Shown here piece by piece: positions 16,282 through 32,256 of a stretch of 64,000 bases of DNA. How positions within the stretch are numbered: position 1 is the first letter of the stretch; each line of letters opens with the position of its first letter. The notes below the pieces were generated by a model. That model did not search any database and was not told where the DNA came from. It saw only the letters and a list, made by a program, of their open reading frames with translations. The stretch is from Actinoplanes flavus. GTDB lineage: Bacteria; Actinomycetota; Actinomycetes; Mycobacteriales; Micromonosporaceae. The DNA lies in NCBI RefSeq assembly GCF_017592555.1, contig NZ_JAGFNS010000021.1, positions 25,154 to 89,153 of the forward strand, read 5' to 3'. The position numbers and the translations under genes were made by a program.

Positions 16282-18176
16282 TCAGGCCTCCGCGAGGAGG
16301 TCGGTGGTGACGTCCGCGATGCGGGTGCAGCCGGTGAGGGCCAGGGCCAGGTCGAGGTCGGCGAGCAGGCAGCGCAGCACGTGGGCCACGCCGGTCCGGC
16401 CGTCGAGGGCCAGCCCGTAGAGGTACGGCCGGCCCAGCAGGACGGCGTCCGCGCCCAGCGCCAGCGCCTTGACGACGTCGCTGCCGGTTCGGATGCCGGA
16501 GTCGGTGAGGATCGGCACGGCGTCGCCCACCGCGGCCCGTACGGCGGGGAGGGCGTCCAGGGCGGCCACCGACCCGTCGAGCTGGCGGCCGCCGTGGTTG
16601 GAGACGATCAGGCCGTCCACCGCGCCCTGGTCCAGCGCGCGCCGGGCGTCGGCCGGGTGCAGGATGCCCTTGAGCAGGATCGGCAGCGCGGTGACGGTCC
16701 GCAGCCACGGCAGGTCGTCCCAGTTCAGGCCGGGGTTGGCGAACACCTCGGCCCAGTGCTGGAGGACGGCGCGGGTGTCGTGGCCGTCCTCCAGCGCGGC
16801 CCGGAAGACCGGGTCGGCGGTGAAGTTCGCGATGCCGGCGCCGTGCAGGAACGGCAGGTAGCCGCGGTCCAGGTCGGTAGGGCGGTAGCCGAAGGTCGGC
16901 GCGTCCACGGTCAGCACGATGGCCGAGTATCCGTGGCGCTCGGCGCGGCGGACCAGGGACTCGGCCAGGGCACGGTCGTCGGGCAGGTAGAGCTGGAACC
17001 ATCGCGGCTGCGGGCCGGCCGCGGCGGCGACCTCCTCGAGGGTGTGCGACGCGCAGGTGGACAGCACGAACGGGACGCCGGCGTCGGCCGCGCCGCGGAT
17101 CGACGCCAGCTCGCCCTCGGGGTGCACCAGGGTCTGGGCGGCCACCGGGGCCAGCATCACCGGCACCGGCAGGCGCTGCCCGAGAACGGTGACGCTCAGG
17201 TCGCGGCGATCGGCGCCGCGCAGCATCCGGGGCAGCAGGCGACGCCGGGTGTAGGCGGCCCGGTTGGCCCGGCCGGTCTCACCGGTTCCGGCGTCGCCGG
17301 TGACGTAGCCGAGGGCGGCCGGCGTCAGGACCGGGCGGGCCAGCTCTTCCAGGGCGGTCAGGTCGGTGGTCAGCCGGGGGGTGCCGCCTCCGAGACCGGC
17401 GAGGTAGATGTCGCGGACCAGGCCGGCGGGCGCGGGGCGCAGCCGGTCGGCAAGGATGGCGGCCGCCGCGGAACCGGGGGCCAGCAACGCGAAGTGGCCG
17501 CCGGACAGCAGCACGGTGTCGCAGCCGCCGGTGGTGTGCCGGGCCCAGCGGCCGACCTGCTCCGGCGCGTTCTTGGGATCGGCGTCGGCGAGCAGGACGG
17601 TCACCGGCGCGCGGAGCGCGGCGCCGGGCGGGCACGCGTAGCGGCGCAGCGCCCGGTGGTCGGCCCGCAGCAGGCGCAGGATCTCCTCGACCACGTCGGC
17701 CTCGGCCAGCAGGGCTTCGGGGACGCCACCGAGCCGGCGCAGCTCGGCGATCACCGCCGCGTCGTCCATCGTGTCGAGATCGGGTTCGGCCCAGTCGTCG
17801 CCGGGCGGCCGGGCGGCCGAGACGAAGATCCCGGTGACCGTGCCCTCGCGTTCCAGCAGCCGTGCGGTCTCGAACGCGACGAGGGCGCCCATGCTGTGGC
17901 CGAGCAGGTACAGCGGGCGGTCGAGGCGGGACGACAGCGCGCCGGCCGCCTCGGCGGCGAGCGCGGTGATGTCCGTGGCGCACGGTTGTGCCGCGCGTTC
18001 CCGGCGCCCGGGGTACTGGACGGTGAGGGTTTCCACGTCGGCGGCGAAGGAGGCGGCCAAGGCGGTGGCGAGGGCGGTGAAGGCGTCGGCGGCGCCGCCC
18101 GCGTGCGGGAAGCAGGCCAGCCGCGCGGTGGCGGCCGGCCGGGGGTGGACGGTCCGGATCGGCGTGGTCCGCACGT

Positions 18177-18183
<7 letters not shown>
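16282..18183 (-). CDS. Fusion: type II thioesterase - FMN alpha-hydroxyacid oxidase
   Basis: 633 residues in one uninterrupted frame. Residues 1-250 are a GrsT-like thioesterase: CFPHAGG, nucleophile in LLGHSMGALVAFE (about 95) and the His in LSGGHFALLA (about 230). Residues 262-633 are an FMN-dependent alpha-hydroxyacid oxidase of the glycolate/lactate oxidase family: PVMLAPVAAQTLVHPEGE, RWFQLYLPDD, catalytic His in IVSNHGGRQLDGS (about 530) and the FMN phosphate site LTDSGIRTGSDVV...GADAVLLGRP. Both active sites look intact. The GTG start overlaps the upstream PKS stop by 7 nt, so the protein is made with the reducing PKS module. It could hydrolyse a carrier-bound acyl group and oxidise an alpha-hydroxyacyl product to the alpha-keto acid. 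I know of no standard family with this architecture. Confidence 0.88.
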
Positions 18184-24290
<6,107 letters not shown>

Positions 24291-24503
24291 CCCAGCGCAC
24301 ATTAGGAATCGCGATCGACCAGGGTCAAGGGTCCGGGAACGGGGTGAAGGACAAACGATGGGGAAACGACAGACGCTGATGGGAATAGGTCGGCGATAGC
24401 GTTTTCCGGCCCCCGTCCGAGGGATAGGCCGGACCTGTTCTTCCGGCGGTGTCGGCCTCGGGTCGCGGGCCCTACGGTCGCACCATGGTGGATCTCACGA
24501 CGG

Positions 24504-25139
24504 TCAGCCGGCCGGGCCGGTGATGCCGTGCTGGTATGCGAAGACCGCCGCCTGGAGCCGGTCCCGGACGTCGAGCTTCTGCAGCAGATGCGACACGTGG
24601 TATTTGACCGTGGGCCGGCTCACCAGCAACCGCGCGCTGATCTCCTCGTTCGACAGCCCGCCGGCCAGCAGCATGAGCACCTCCAGCTCCCGGGGCGTCA
24701 GCCGGGCCAGGGCCAGCGGGACGCCGGGCCCGGCCCGGTCCGCCGCCCGGTCGCCCGGCCGGGTGGAGACGAACCGCCGCCCGGCGGTCACGGCCAGCAC
24801 CGCGGCGCCCAGCTCGGCCGGTTCGCAGTCCTTGTTCAGCATCCCGAGAGCACCGGCTCGCAGGCCCTCCACCACCCGCTGGTCGCTGTGGTCGAGCAGC
24901 AACAGCACCGCCGGTGCCGGCGGATCGTCGCGGGTACGCCGGGACAGCTCCACGCCGTCGACCGCCGGTGGCGCCTCGTCGACGATCAGCACGTCCGGCC
25001 GCAACGACCGGACCAGTCCCAGCGCCCGCCGCCCGTCGGCCGCCTCGCCGGCGAGCGCGACGCCGGGGCAGCCGTCGACGACGGCGCGCAGGCCCAGCCG
25101 GGTCAGCGTGTGAACCGCGCAGATCAGCACCCGGGTCAT
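24504..25139 (-). CDS. NarL/LuxR-type response regulator, atypical receiver
   Basis: 211 residues. C-terminal LuxR helix-turn-helix is clear (LTPRELEVLMLLAGGLSNEE, then LLVSRPTVKYHVSHLLQKLD). The N-terminal receiver keeps the phospho-acceptor-like Asp in DVLIVDEAPP and the Lys in GMLNKD, but the acidic pair that binds magnesium, normally VLIADDH near residue 8, reads VLICAVHT. Phosphorylation is therefore doubtful and it may respond to a ligand or act constitutively. No histidine kinase is adjacent. It sits between the reducing PKS and the amidohydrolase, inside the biosynthetic region, so pathway control is likely. The ATG has GGAGGGG upstream. Confidence 0.88.
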   Translation of the reverse strand: MTRVLICAVHTLTRLGLRAVVDGCPGVALAGEAADGRRALGLVRSLRPDVLIVDEAPPAVDGVELSRRTRDDPPAPAVLLLLDHSDQRVVEGLRAGALGMLNKDCEPAELGAAVLAVTAGRRFVSTRPGDRAADRAGPGVPLALARLTPRELEVLMLLAGGLSNEEISARLLVSRPTVKYHVSHLLQKLDVRDRLQAAVFAYQHGITGPAG

Positions 25140-25189
25140 CGGCGTCGTCCCCTCCGGACAGACGGAACCCTACGAGCGGAAGAAGGGCA

Positions 25190-26518
25190 ATGTCCCAGTC
25201 GAACCTGAAAGCACGCGCATCCGGCGAGCTCGTCCTGGACGGCCACGCCGGGCTCCGGATCGACGGCGCGCGACTGATCGATACGCTGGAGCGGCTCGGC
25301 GAGATCGGCGCCGATCCGGCCGGCGGGGTGACCCGGCTGGGGCTCAGCGCGGAGGAGACCGCGGCCCGGGTGTTCCTCGGTGACCTGTGCGCCGCGGCCG
25401 GTCTGGAGGCCGAGACGGACGCGGCCGGCAATCTGTTCGCCCGCCGCCCGGGCACCTCCCGGGGAGAGCCGGTCCTGCTGGTGGGTTCGCATGTGGACAC
25501 CGTGGTGCAGGGTGGCCGGCTGGACGGCGCGTACGGGGTGCTCGCCGCCCTCGAGACGCTGCGGGTGCTGCACGAGCACCGGGTCGACCTGCCGGTGGAG
25601 ATGGTCGTCGTCGCGTTCGCCAACGAGGAGGGCGCGCTCGTCCAGACCCCGTTCTGGGGCTCGCGGATGCTGTGCGGTTCGCTGGAGGACCCGCTCGCCG
25701 CCACCGACCGCACCGGTCGGCCGGTCGGCGCCTACCTGGCCGCGGCCGGATGCGCCCCGGAGCGGCTGTCCCAGGTGGCCTGGCCGCCGGGCAGCGTGGC
25801 CGCCTTCCTCGAACTGCACATCGAGCAGGGCCCGTCGCTCGAACGCCTCGGGGTGCCGATCGGCGTGGTGGAGGGCATCGTCGGGCGGACGATCCTGGAC
25901 ATCGACGTGACCGGCGAGGCGCAGCACGCCGGGACGACACCGATGGCCGACCGCCGCGACGCTCTGACGGCGGCGGCCGAGATCGTCCTCGCCGTCCGCC
26001 GCGTCGCCGCCGAGGACCGGGTGTGCGCGACGGCCACCACCGGTTTCCTCGAGGCCGCGCCCAACGTCACCAACACCGTCCCCGGTGTCGTGCGGCTGTC
26101 CGCCGAGGTACGCGACACCGACCCCGCCCGGCAGGCGCGGGGCGAGGACGTCGTACGGGAGCAGTGCGCGCGGGTGGCGGCGGCCTCGGGCTGCCGGGTC
26201 GAGGTCACCGCCACCATGCGGTCGCGGCCGGTGTCGACCGCGCCCGCCCTGCGCGGCGTGATCCGGGAGGCGGCCGACCGGCTGGGGCTGCCGCATCTCA
26301 CCATGCCGAGCGGGGCCGGGCACGACGCCCAGATCGTGGCCCGGATCGCCCCGGTCGGGATGATCTTCGTGCCGAGCCGCCGCGGGATCAGCCACGCGCC
26401 CGGCGAGGACACCGGGCCCGGCGACCTCGTCGACGGAGCGAACGTGCTGTTGCAGGCGGTGCTGGGGGCGCAGGCCGGGCTCGGCCGGCCGGACGGTCAC
26501 GGCGCGTCGTCCGGATAG
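25190..26518 (+). CDS. M20 family amidohydrolase (N-carbamoyl amino acid / allantoate type)
   Basis: 442 residues from ATG 25190, preceded by AGAAGGG. The di-metal site is complete: SHVDTV (about 100), RLDGAYG, ANEEGA (about 144), LELHIEQGPSLE (about 210) and GISHAPGE near the end; SGAGHDAQ is the substrate-binding segment. The group hydrolyses N-carbamoyl-L-amino acids, beta-ureidopropionate or allantoate. An N-acyl or N-carbamoyl amino acid intermediate would fit a pathway with an NRPS and a carbamoyltransferase, but the gene could be unrelated. It is convergent with the SARP gene and the two reading frames overlap by 22 nt. Confidence 0.88.
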   Translation: MSQSNLKARASGELVLDGHAGLRIDGARLIDTLERLGEIGADPAGGVTRLGLSAEETAARVFLGDLCAAAGLEAETDAAGNLFARRPGTSRGEPVLLVGSHVDTVVQGGRLDGAYGVLAALETLRVLHEHRVDLPVEMVVVAFANEEGALVQTPFWGSRMLCGSLEDPLAATDRTGRPVGAYLAAAGCAPERLSQVAWPPGSVAAFLELHIEQGPSLERLGVPIGVVEGIVGRTILDIDVTGEAQHAGTTPMADRRDALTAAAEIVLAVRRVAAEDRVCATATTGFLEAAPNVTNTVPGVVRLSAEVRDTDPARQARGEDVVREQCARVAAASGCRVEVTATMRSRPVSTAPALRGVIREAADRLGLPHLTMPSGAGHDAQIVARIAPVGMIFVPSRRGISHAPGEDTGPGDLVDGANVLLQAVLGAQAGLGRPDGHGASSG

Positions 26519-28599
26519 CGGCCGGCGGGCGCCGGCAGCCCGGCGAAGGTGACCGTGCACATCGCCAGTCCCCAGGCGTGTTCGGCGAAGCCGGCCGCGG
26601 TCGCCTGCCGCACCGCCCGCAGTACCCAGGGACGTTCCCGCCCGTACCAGCCGGCCGGGTCGGCGGTGCTCAGGTCGGCCGGGGAGCCCGGTGGCTCCCA
26701 GCGGCTCGCCCCGTTCCCGGCCATCCGCAGGTCGTGGCCGCCGCGCCGGCGATGCGCCATCTCGGACAGGTAGAGCAGCGCGCCCAGCAGGCGTTCGAGC
26801 GACTTGCGCCGGGACTGGTCGTGCTCCGGCGTCTGTAGCCGTCGCGCGTAGCCGAGGATCCAGCCGGGCACCCAGTACCGCGTACCGGCCGGGCTGGGCC
26901 GCGCGACCAGCAGGTCCGCGTCGGCGAGCTCGTCGAACAGCGCCTGGGCGCGGCAGACGTCCACGTCCAGCAGCGGTGCGCCGACCCAGGCCGGGAAGTC
27001 GGCCGCCTCGACCAGCGGCAGCAGCCGAAAGAGGCGGCGCGCGTCGTCGGACAGGCCGGCGTACGCCTGGTCCACGCCGGTCTGGGCCTCCATCTCCGCC
27101 AGCCAGGCGGAGCCGGCGCCGAGCCGGGCGACCAGGTCGGCGACCGTCCAGTGCGGGTGCGCGGCCAGCCGGGCCGCCGCCAGCCGCAGCGCCAGGGGCA
27201 GGTAGCCGCAGGTCTCGTTCAGCGTCACGGCGGCCGCGCGGTCGGCGTCGATCCGGGCGTGCCCGGCGATCCGGCCGCCCAGTTCCAGCGCGCTGCGCTC
27301 GGTGAACGGCGTCAGCCGCAGCCGTACGGCGGCGGGCAGGCCGGGCAACGGCCGGCGCGACGTGATGATCACCCGGCATCGCGACGTGCCCGGCAGCAGC
27401 GGGAACACCTGGCTCTCGGTGAGCGCGTCGTCGAGGATCACCAGGGCGCGGCGGTCGGCCATCAGATCGCGGTAGGTCTCGGCCCGTTCCTCGGCGCCGT
27501 CCGGGATGTCCCGCTCCCCCAGCCCGTACGCGCGCAGGAACCGCCCGAGCACCTCGTGCGGGTTCTCCGCCCCGTCCGGCCCGGAGAGCCGCGCGAACAG
27601 CTGCCCGTCCGGGAACCGCGGTGCGAGAAGGTGGGCGGCGTGCACGGCCAGCGTGGTCTTGCCGACGCCGCCGCGGCCGCTGACCACCGCCGTGGGCACC
27701 GCGGTCCCGCCGGTCCGTTCGAGCGCCGTCAACAGGCCGGTGAGGCTGTCCCGGCGCCCGGTGAAGTCCGCGACGTCGGCCGGGAGCCGGCGCGGGACCC
27801 GGTCGGCGGTCCGCGCCGCTCGCACCGGCTCCGGCGGCGGGGCGGCCGGGCCCGCCAGCGCCGGATCGTGGGCGAGGATCCGCTGGTACAGCGCGTCCAG
27901 TCCGGAGCCGGGCTCGATGCCCAGCTCACCGACGAACCGCAGCCGGGCCTTGTGGTATTCGTCCAGGGCCTCCGCCTGCCGGCCGGCCCGGTACAGCGCG
28001 GTCATCAGCAGGGCCAGCAGGCGTTCCCGGCGCGGGTGGGCGGCGGCCAGGGCCAGCAGTTCACCGGCGAGGTCGTGGGCGGTCGACGGGCCGTGCTCCA
28101 GTTCCAGCTCCAGGCATTCCTCGTGTACGGCGAGTCGCTGCTCGTCGTAGCGGGCGGCCAGGGCGCGTACCGCGTCGCCGCCGATGCCGGCCAGCGCGCG
28201 GCCGTGCCACAGCGCGAGCGCCGCCCGCAGTTCGGCCACCGCACGCCGCGGGTCCCCGTCCCCGACCGCCGTCCGGGCGGCCGCCACGCGGGCCTGGAAG
28301 ACGTGCAGGTCCAGTTCCTCCTCGGCGACCCGTAACCGATAGCCGGGGGCGCGCGTGTCGATCAGGTCGTCGCCGGCGAACAGCTGACGGCGCAGGGACG
28401 AGACGCAGATGTGGATCTGGCTGCGGCTGGTGGTCGGCGGCTTGCGGCCCCATACCGCTTCGACCAGGTGATCGGTGGGTACGACCCGGTTCGCGTCCAC
28501 GAGCAGGATCGCCAGTACGGTCAGCTGGCGTCTGCCCCTGAGGTCTATGGCGGTACCCCCGCGCCGGGCTTCGAGGGGGCCGAGAATCCGGTACTCCAT
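26497..28599 (-). CDS. SARP family pathway regulator with NB-ARC domain
   Basis: 700 residues. N-terminal OmpR-like winged helix (about 10-95: LRGRRQLTVLAILLVDANRV, RSQIHICVSSLRRQL), then the bacterial transcriptional activation domain (about 95-245; DEYHKARLRFVGELGIEPG), then an NB-ARC ATPase with Walker A GRGGVGKTTL near residue 305 and RALVILDDAL as Walker B. The C-terminal TPR array found in AfsR is missing; the protein ends soon after the ATPase. SARPs activate antibiotic gene clusters by binding direct repeats near -35. It is divergent from the LanM gene across 229-265 bp, so that operon and perhaps the PKS are probable targets. Confidence 0.92.
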   Translation of the reverse strand: MEYRILGPLEARRGGTAIDLRGRRQLTVLAILLVDANRVVPTDHLVEAVWGRKPPTTSRSQIHICVSSLRRQLFAGDDLIDTRAPGYRLRVAEEELDLHVFQARVAAARTAVGDGDPRRAVAELRAALALWHGRALAGIGGDAVRALAARYDEQRLAVHEECLELELEHGPSTAHDLAGELLALAAAHPRRERLLALLMTALYRAGRQAEALDEYHKARLRFVGELGIEPGSGLDALYQRILAHDPALAGPAAPPPEPVRAARTADRVPRRLPADVADFTGRRDSLTGLLTALERTGGTAVPTAVVSGRGGVGKTTLAVHAAHLLAPRFPDGQLFARLSGPDGAENPHEVLGRFLRAYGLGERDIPDGAEERAETYRDLMADRRALVILDDALTESQVFPLLPGTSRCRVIITSRRPLPGLPAAVRLRLTPFTERSALELGGRIAGHARIDADRAAAVTLNETCGYLPLALRLAAARLAAHPHWTVADLVARLGAGSAWLAEMEAQTGVDQAYAGLSDDARRLFRLLPLVEAADFPAWVGAPLLDVDVCRAQALFDELADADLLVARPSPAGTRYWVPGWILGYARRLQTPEHDQSRRKSLERLLGALLYLSEMAHRRRGGHDLRMAGNGASRWEPPGSPADLSTADPAGWYGRERPWVLRAVRQATAAGFAEHAWGLAMCTVTFAGLPAPAGRYPDDAP

Positions 28600-28864
28600 C
28601 GCTCGCTCCGCAACTCGTAGTGATCGTCACGCGCGGTGGCCCCAGAGTTGCCGCGGGTCACGACGAGCCGCATCCGGCGCCGCCGCGCACATTTCCCCCC
28701 GGCTGCCGCCGCCGACCGACGGTTCCGGCGCCGGCGAACGGCCCTCGTGGCGGCTCCGCACGGCCGGATCGTGGCCGGTGAGGCGCCCCCGACCTGAACC
28801 GCGGCGAAAATGTGGGTGCGAAACACCCATGACTGCGTACCAGCGGGCGGGCATCGTTTCCGCC

Positions 28865-31800
28865 ATGACCGTCCCCTCGATCCCCTCCGGCGGGACGCTT
28901 CTCGGTGCCGGGTGGTGGGCGCCCGCACTGGCCCTGCACGAGCGGATCCGCCCCGGCCCGGCCGCCGGCCCGTCGGCAGCGGACCCCGCCGAGCCCGTCA
29001 CGGCGCGCCTCGCCGACCTCGGGCTGAGCCCGGACGCGATACCGGCGCTGCGGGCCGAGCCGGCCGCCTGCCTCGCCGCCCGCACGATCCGGCCGGCGTG
29101 GGTGGCGACCGCCGAGCGTGCGGTGGCGGCCGCGGTGCCGGCCTCGACGGCCGAGGTGGACGGCGACTGGCGGGACGCGTTCGGCCGGGTGCTGCGGCCG
29201 TTCGCCGACGACGCCGTCGAGCGGATCACCGCCGGCGCCGGCCCGTGCGACTGGCTCGACCTGCCACGGGTCACTCTCCATCTCGGTACGGCGCTGCGCC
29301 GCGGCCTGGTCGACCTGGCCGCCCGCGCGCTCGTCGCCGAGCTGCACCGCTGGGGCGCCCGTGGCCGGCTCACCGGGGACGACGAGCGGGCCCGGTTCCT
29401 CGACTTCGCGTGCCGCATGGCGTCGCCCGGCGGCCTGGCCGGGCTGTTCACCCGGTATCCCGTGCTGGCGCGGCTGCTGGCCCAGGCCGCCGACGCGACC
29501 GTGACGGCGACCCGGGAACTGCTCGACCGCCTGGCCGCCGACCGCGACGAGGTGGTCGGCGCGCTGCTGGGCACCCCCGACCCGGGGCCGGTCGTCGCCA
29601 TCGTGGCCGGCCTCGGCGACCGGCACCAGAACGGCCGCACGGTCACCTTCGTCGACTTCGCCGACGGCAGCCGGGTGGTCTACAAGCCGCGGGACGTGAC
29701 CACGCAGGTCGTCATGGGCCGGTTCATCGACCGGCTGTCGGCCGGGCATCCCGAGCTGTCTCCGGGCATCGCACGCACCGTCGCCCGGTCCGGTTACGGC
29801 TGGACCGCGTACGTGGCGGCCCGCGACCTGCCGGACCGCGCCGAGGCCGGCCGGTTCTACCGCCGGCAGGGCGCGCTGCTCGCCCTGCTGCACGTGCTGC
29901 GCACCACCGACATGCACTACGAGAACGTCATCGCCGACGCCGGGACCCCCGTGCTGATCGACACCGAGACGCTGTTCAACGCCGAGCTGACCCCCGCCGG
30001 CGACGGCGACCCGGCGGCCGGCGCGCTCGCCTTGTCGGTCTACCGCACCGCCCTGTTGCCGCTGCTGGTGATCGGCGACCAGGGCGCCGCGGACCTGTCC
30101 GGGCTGGGCGGCGACCGCGACGGGCACTGCCCGACGAGCATGGTGGACTGGCTCGACGCCGGCACCGACCGGATGCGGCTCGTCCGCCGCCCGTTCGCCA
30201 TGACCGGCTCGGCCAACCGGCCCCGCGTGGCCGGCGTCGATCTCGACCCCGGCGAGTACGAGCGGTCCATCGTGGCCGGCTTCCGGCAGGCCTACGACTT
30301 CGTCGCCGCGCACCGTGCCGAGTTCGCCGCGGCCGTCGCCGCCTGCGCCGATCTGGAGATCCGGGTGGTCACCCGGCCCAGCTGGATGTACGCGACGATC
30401 CTGGACGAGACGACGCACCCGGACGTGCTGCGCGACGCGCTGGACCGCGACGAGGCGTTCTCGGTGCTCTACGCCAACCGCACCGCCAACCCGCTGCTGG
30501 CCCAGCTCGTCGGGCACGAGATCACGGCGATGTGGAACGGCGACGTGCCGATGTTCCTCGCCTCGGCCGGCCGCGGTGAGCTGCGGGCCCCGGACGGCAC
30601 GTGCTTCCCCGTGCCACTGCCACGGGCCGGCCTCGCCGCCGCCCTCGACACCCTCGCCGGGCTCGGCCACGTGGACCGGCGGCAGCAGGAGTGGATCATC
30701 TCGGCGACGCTGGCCACCCGGCACGGCGCGCCCGCCCACCCGCTGCCCCGGCCCGGCGCCCCGGCCCCGGCCCCTCCGACGAACCCCGTCGTGCATCCGG
30801 ACGCCCTGCTCACCGCCGCCCGTACCATGGCCGACGCCATCGTCGCCCGGATGTCCGGCGAGGAGCGGATCAACTGGCTGGGTGTCGAACACGTCGACGG
30901 CCAGTGGCTGGTGCTGCCGATGGGCGCGAGCCTCGGCACGGGATACCTCGGGGTGGCCCTGTTCCTGGCCGAGCTGGCCGCCGTGACCGGCGTCGGCCGC
31001 TACGCCGGTCAGGCCCGCGGCGCGGTGGCCGGCATGCCCGCGCTGGTCGACCTGTTCACCGACCATCCCGAGTTGGCCGAGACGGTCGGCTGGGGCGGCC
31101 TGAACGGCCTCGGCGGGATCGCGTACGGCCTGGCCCGGCTCGGTCTGCTGCTGGACGACCCGGCGCTGCGGGACGCCGCCGCACGGCTGGCCGCGCTGGC
31201 CGGCCGATCGTCGCCGGCGCTGTCCGGGCCCGGCTGGGCCGACGGCCTCGCCGGCTGCCTGGCCGCCCTGTCCGCGGCGCGTCTCCACCTCGGTCCCGGA
31301 TCCGCCTCCGACGCGGAGATCGACTGCGCCGACCGGCTCGCCCGGATCGCCGACCACGACGACGGCACCCTGCCGCTGTCGTTCGCCGACGGGCTGAGCG
31401 GCATCGCGTGGGCACTCGTGCGATGCGGTCCGCGGCCGGAGCACCGCGCGGCCGGGCGCCGGCTGGCCGCGCGGGTGGTGGCCCGCGCGACCGGCGGCGG
31501 CGCGCCGGTGGGCGGCGGCTGGTGCAACGGCGATCCCGGGGTGGCTCTCGCCGGCGTCTGCGTGCCGCGCGAGATGCCGGCCGCCGACGTGACCGCGCTG
31601 GCCGACGGTCCGGCCCACCGCGACCTGTCGCTGTGCCACGGCGAGCTCGGCGTGCTCGAAGTGCTCAGGACGATCGCGGCGTCCGGCGACCAGCCCTCCC
31701 CGGCCGCCGCGGCGCTGCACCGGCGGACCGGCAGGGTGCTGGAGGCCCTGCGCCGCAACGGCCCGGTGTGCGGGGTGCCGGGCAACGTCGGCACGCCCGG

Positions 31801-31936
31801 CCTGCTGACCGGGCTCGCCGGGATCGGCCACGGGCTGCTGCGGCTCGCCGCCCCCGGCGACGTGCCCTCGGTCCTGCTGCTCCAACCCGCCCTTGACCTG
31901 GCATCGGCAGTCAACCATCCGACAGAGGGGATCTGA
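28865..31936 (+). CDS. Class II lanthipeptide synthetase LanM
   Basis: 1023 residues from ATG 28865; an ATG at 28829 is in frame and neither has a strong ribosome binding site. The N-terminal dehydratase (DUF4135) shows GDRHQNGRTVTFVDFADGSR, KPRD, TTDMHYENVIAD (about 351), VLIDTETLF and MYATILDETTHPDVLRDA. The C-terminal LanC-like cyclase has zinc ligands in GGWCNGDPG (about 885) and LSLCHGELG (about 924), so it is a true class II enzyme. It dehydrates Ser/Thr using ATP and closes thioether rings. The only candidate substrate is the small gene 3 nt downstream. There is no LanT-type exporter or protease in the window. The gene is divergent from the SARP gene. Confidence 0.92.
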   Translation: MTVPSIPSGGTLLGAGWWAPALALHERIRPGPAAGPSAADPAEPVTARLADLGLSPDAIPALRAEPAACLAARTIRPAWVATAERAVAAAVPASTAEVDGDWRDAFGRVLRPFADDAVERITAGAGPCDWLDLPRVTLHLGTALRRGLVDLAARALVAELHRWGARGRLTGDDERARFLDFACRMASPGGLAGLFTRYPVLARLLAQAADATVTATRELLDRLAADRDEVVGALLGTPDPGPVVAIVAGLGDRHQNGRTVTFVDFADGSRVVYKPRDVTTQVVMGRFIDRLSAGHPELSPGIARTVARSGYGWTAYVAARDLPDRAEAGRFYRRQGALLALLHVLRTTDMHYENVIADAGTPVLIDTETLFNAELTPAGDGDPAAGALALSVYRTALLPLLVIGDQGAADLSGLGGDRDGHCPTSMVDWLDAGTDRMRLVRRPFAMTGSANRPRVAGVDLDPGEYERSIVAGFRQAYDFVAAHRAEFAAAVAACADLEIRVVTRPSWMYATILDETTHPDVLRDALDRDEAFSVLYANRTANPLLAQLVGHEITAMWNGDVPMFLASAGRGELRAPDGTCFPVPLPRAGLAAALDTLAGLGHVDRRQQEWIISATLATRHGAPAHPLPRPGAPAPAPPTNPVVHPDALLTAARTMADAIVARMSGEERINWLGVEHVDGQWLVLPMGASLGTGYLGVALFLAELAAVTGVGRYAGQARGAVAGMPALVDLFTDHPELAETVGWGGLNGLGGIAYGLARLGLLLDDPALRDAAARLAALAGRSSPALSGPGWADGLAGCLAALSAARLHLGPGSASDAEIDCADRLARIADHDDGTLPLSFADGLSGIAWALVRCGPRPEHRAAGRRLAARVVARATGGGAPVGGGWCNGDPGVALAGVCVPREMPAADVTALADGPAHRDLSLCHGELGVLEVLRTIAASGDQPSPAAAALHRRTGRVLEALRRNGPVCGVPGNVGTPGLLTGLAGIGHGLLRLAAPGDVPSVLLLQPALDLASAVNHPTEGI

Positions 31937-31939
31937 TCA

Positions 31940-32182
31940 ATGTCTGAGATCAAAAACGACGAGAACGACGAGTACGGCGAGAGCGAACAAACCACCGAGC
32001 GCGCTGTCGGCCGCCTGCGCCTGCTGCCGTCGGTCACCTTCGGCGTACGGGCGGCCGCTCTGGCCCAGATCGCCCTGCCAGTCGCCGTGGTGACGGCCGG
32101 GATCGCCGCCGCGGCCAACGGACTGGGAGCGGAGAACCTGGTCGCCATCGAGACCAGCTGCTGCCCGCCGTCCCCTCGATAG
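31940..32182 (+). CDS. Candidate class II lanthipeptide precursor, unusual core
   Basis: 80 residues. ATG 31940 lies 3 nt after the LanM stop, with GAGGGG upstream, so it is co-translated. The first 22 residues are very acidic (MSEIKNDENDEYGESEQ), typical of a leader; residues about 30-60 are strongly hydrophobic (AALAQIALPVAVVTAGIAAA). The C-terminus is ENLVAIETSCCPPSPR. Only Thr72, Ser73, Cys74, Cys75 and Ser78 could form rings there, and Thr-Ser-Cys-Cys is not a ring pattern I know. A double-glycine leader end is not obvious, although NGLGA at about 60-64 could be processed. Alternatives are a small membrane peptide or immunity protein, but position and composition favour a LanM substrate. 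Confidence 0.65.
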   Translation: MSEIKNDENDEYGESEQTTERAVGRLRLLPSVTFGVRAAALAQIALPVAVVTAGIAAAANGLGAENLVAIETSCCPPSPR

Positions 32183-32256
32183 GGGCGCCCGCCCAGGGGC
32201 TGTCGGCAATCCATGTCCATCTGTTGGGCGGTCGACGCCCCGAGTAGGTTCACCGC

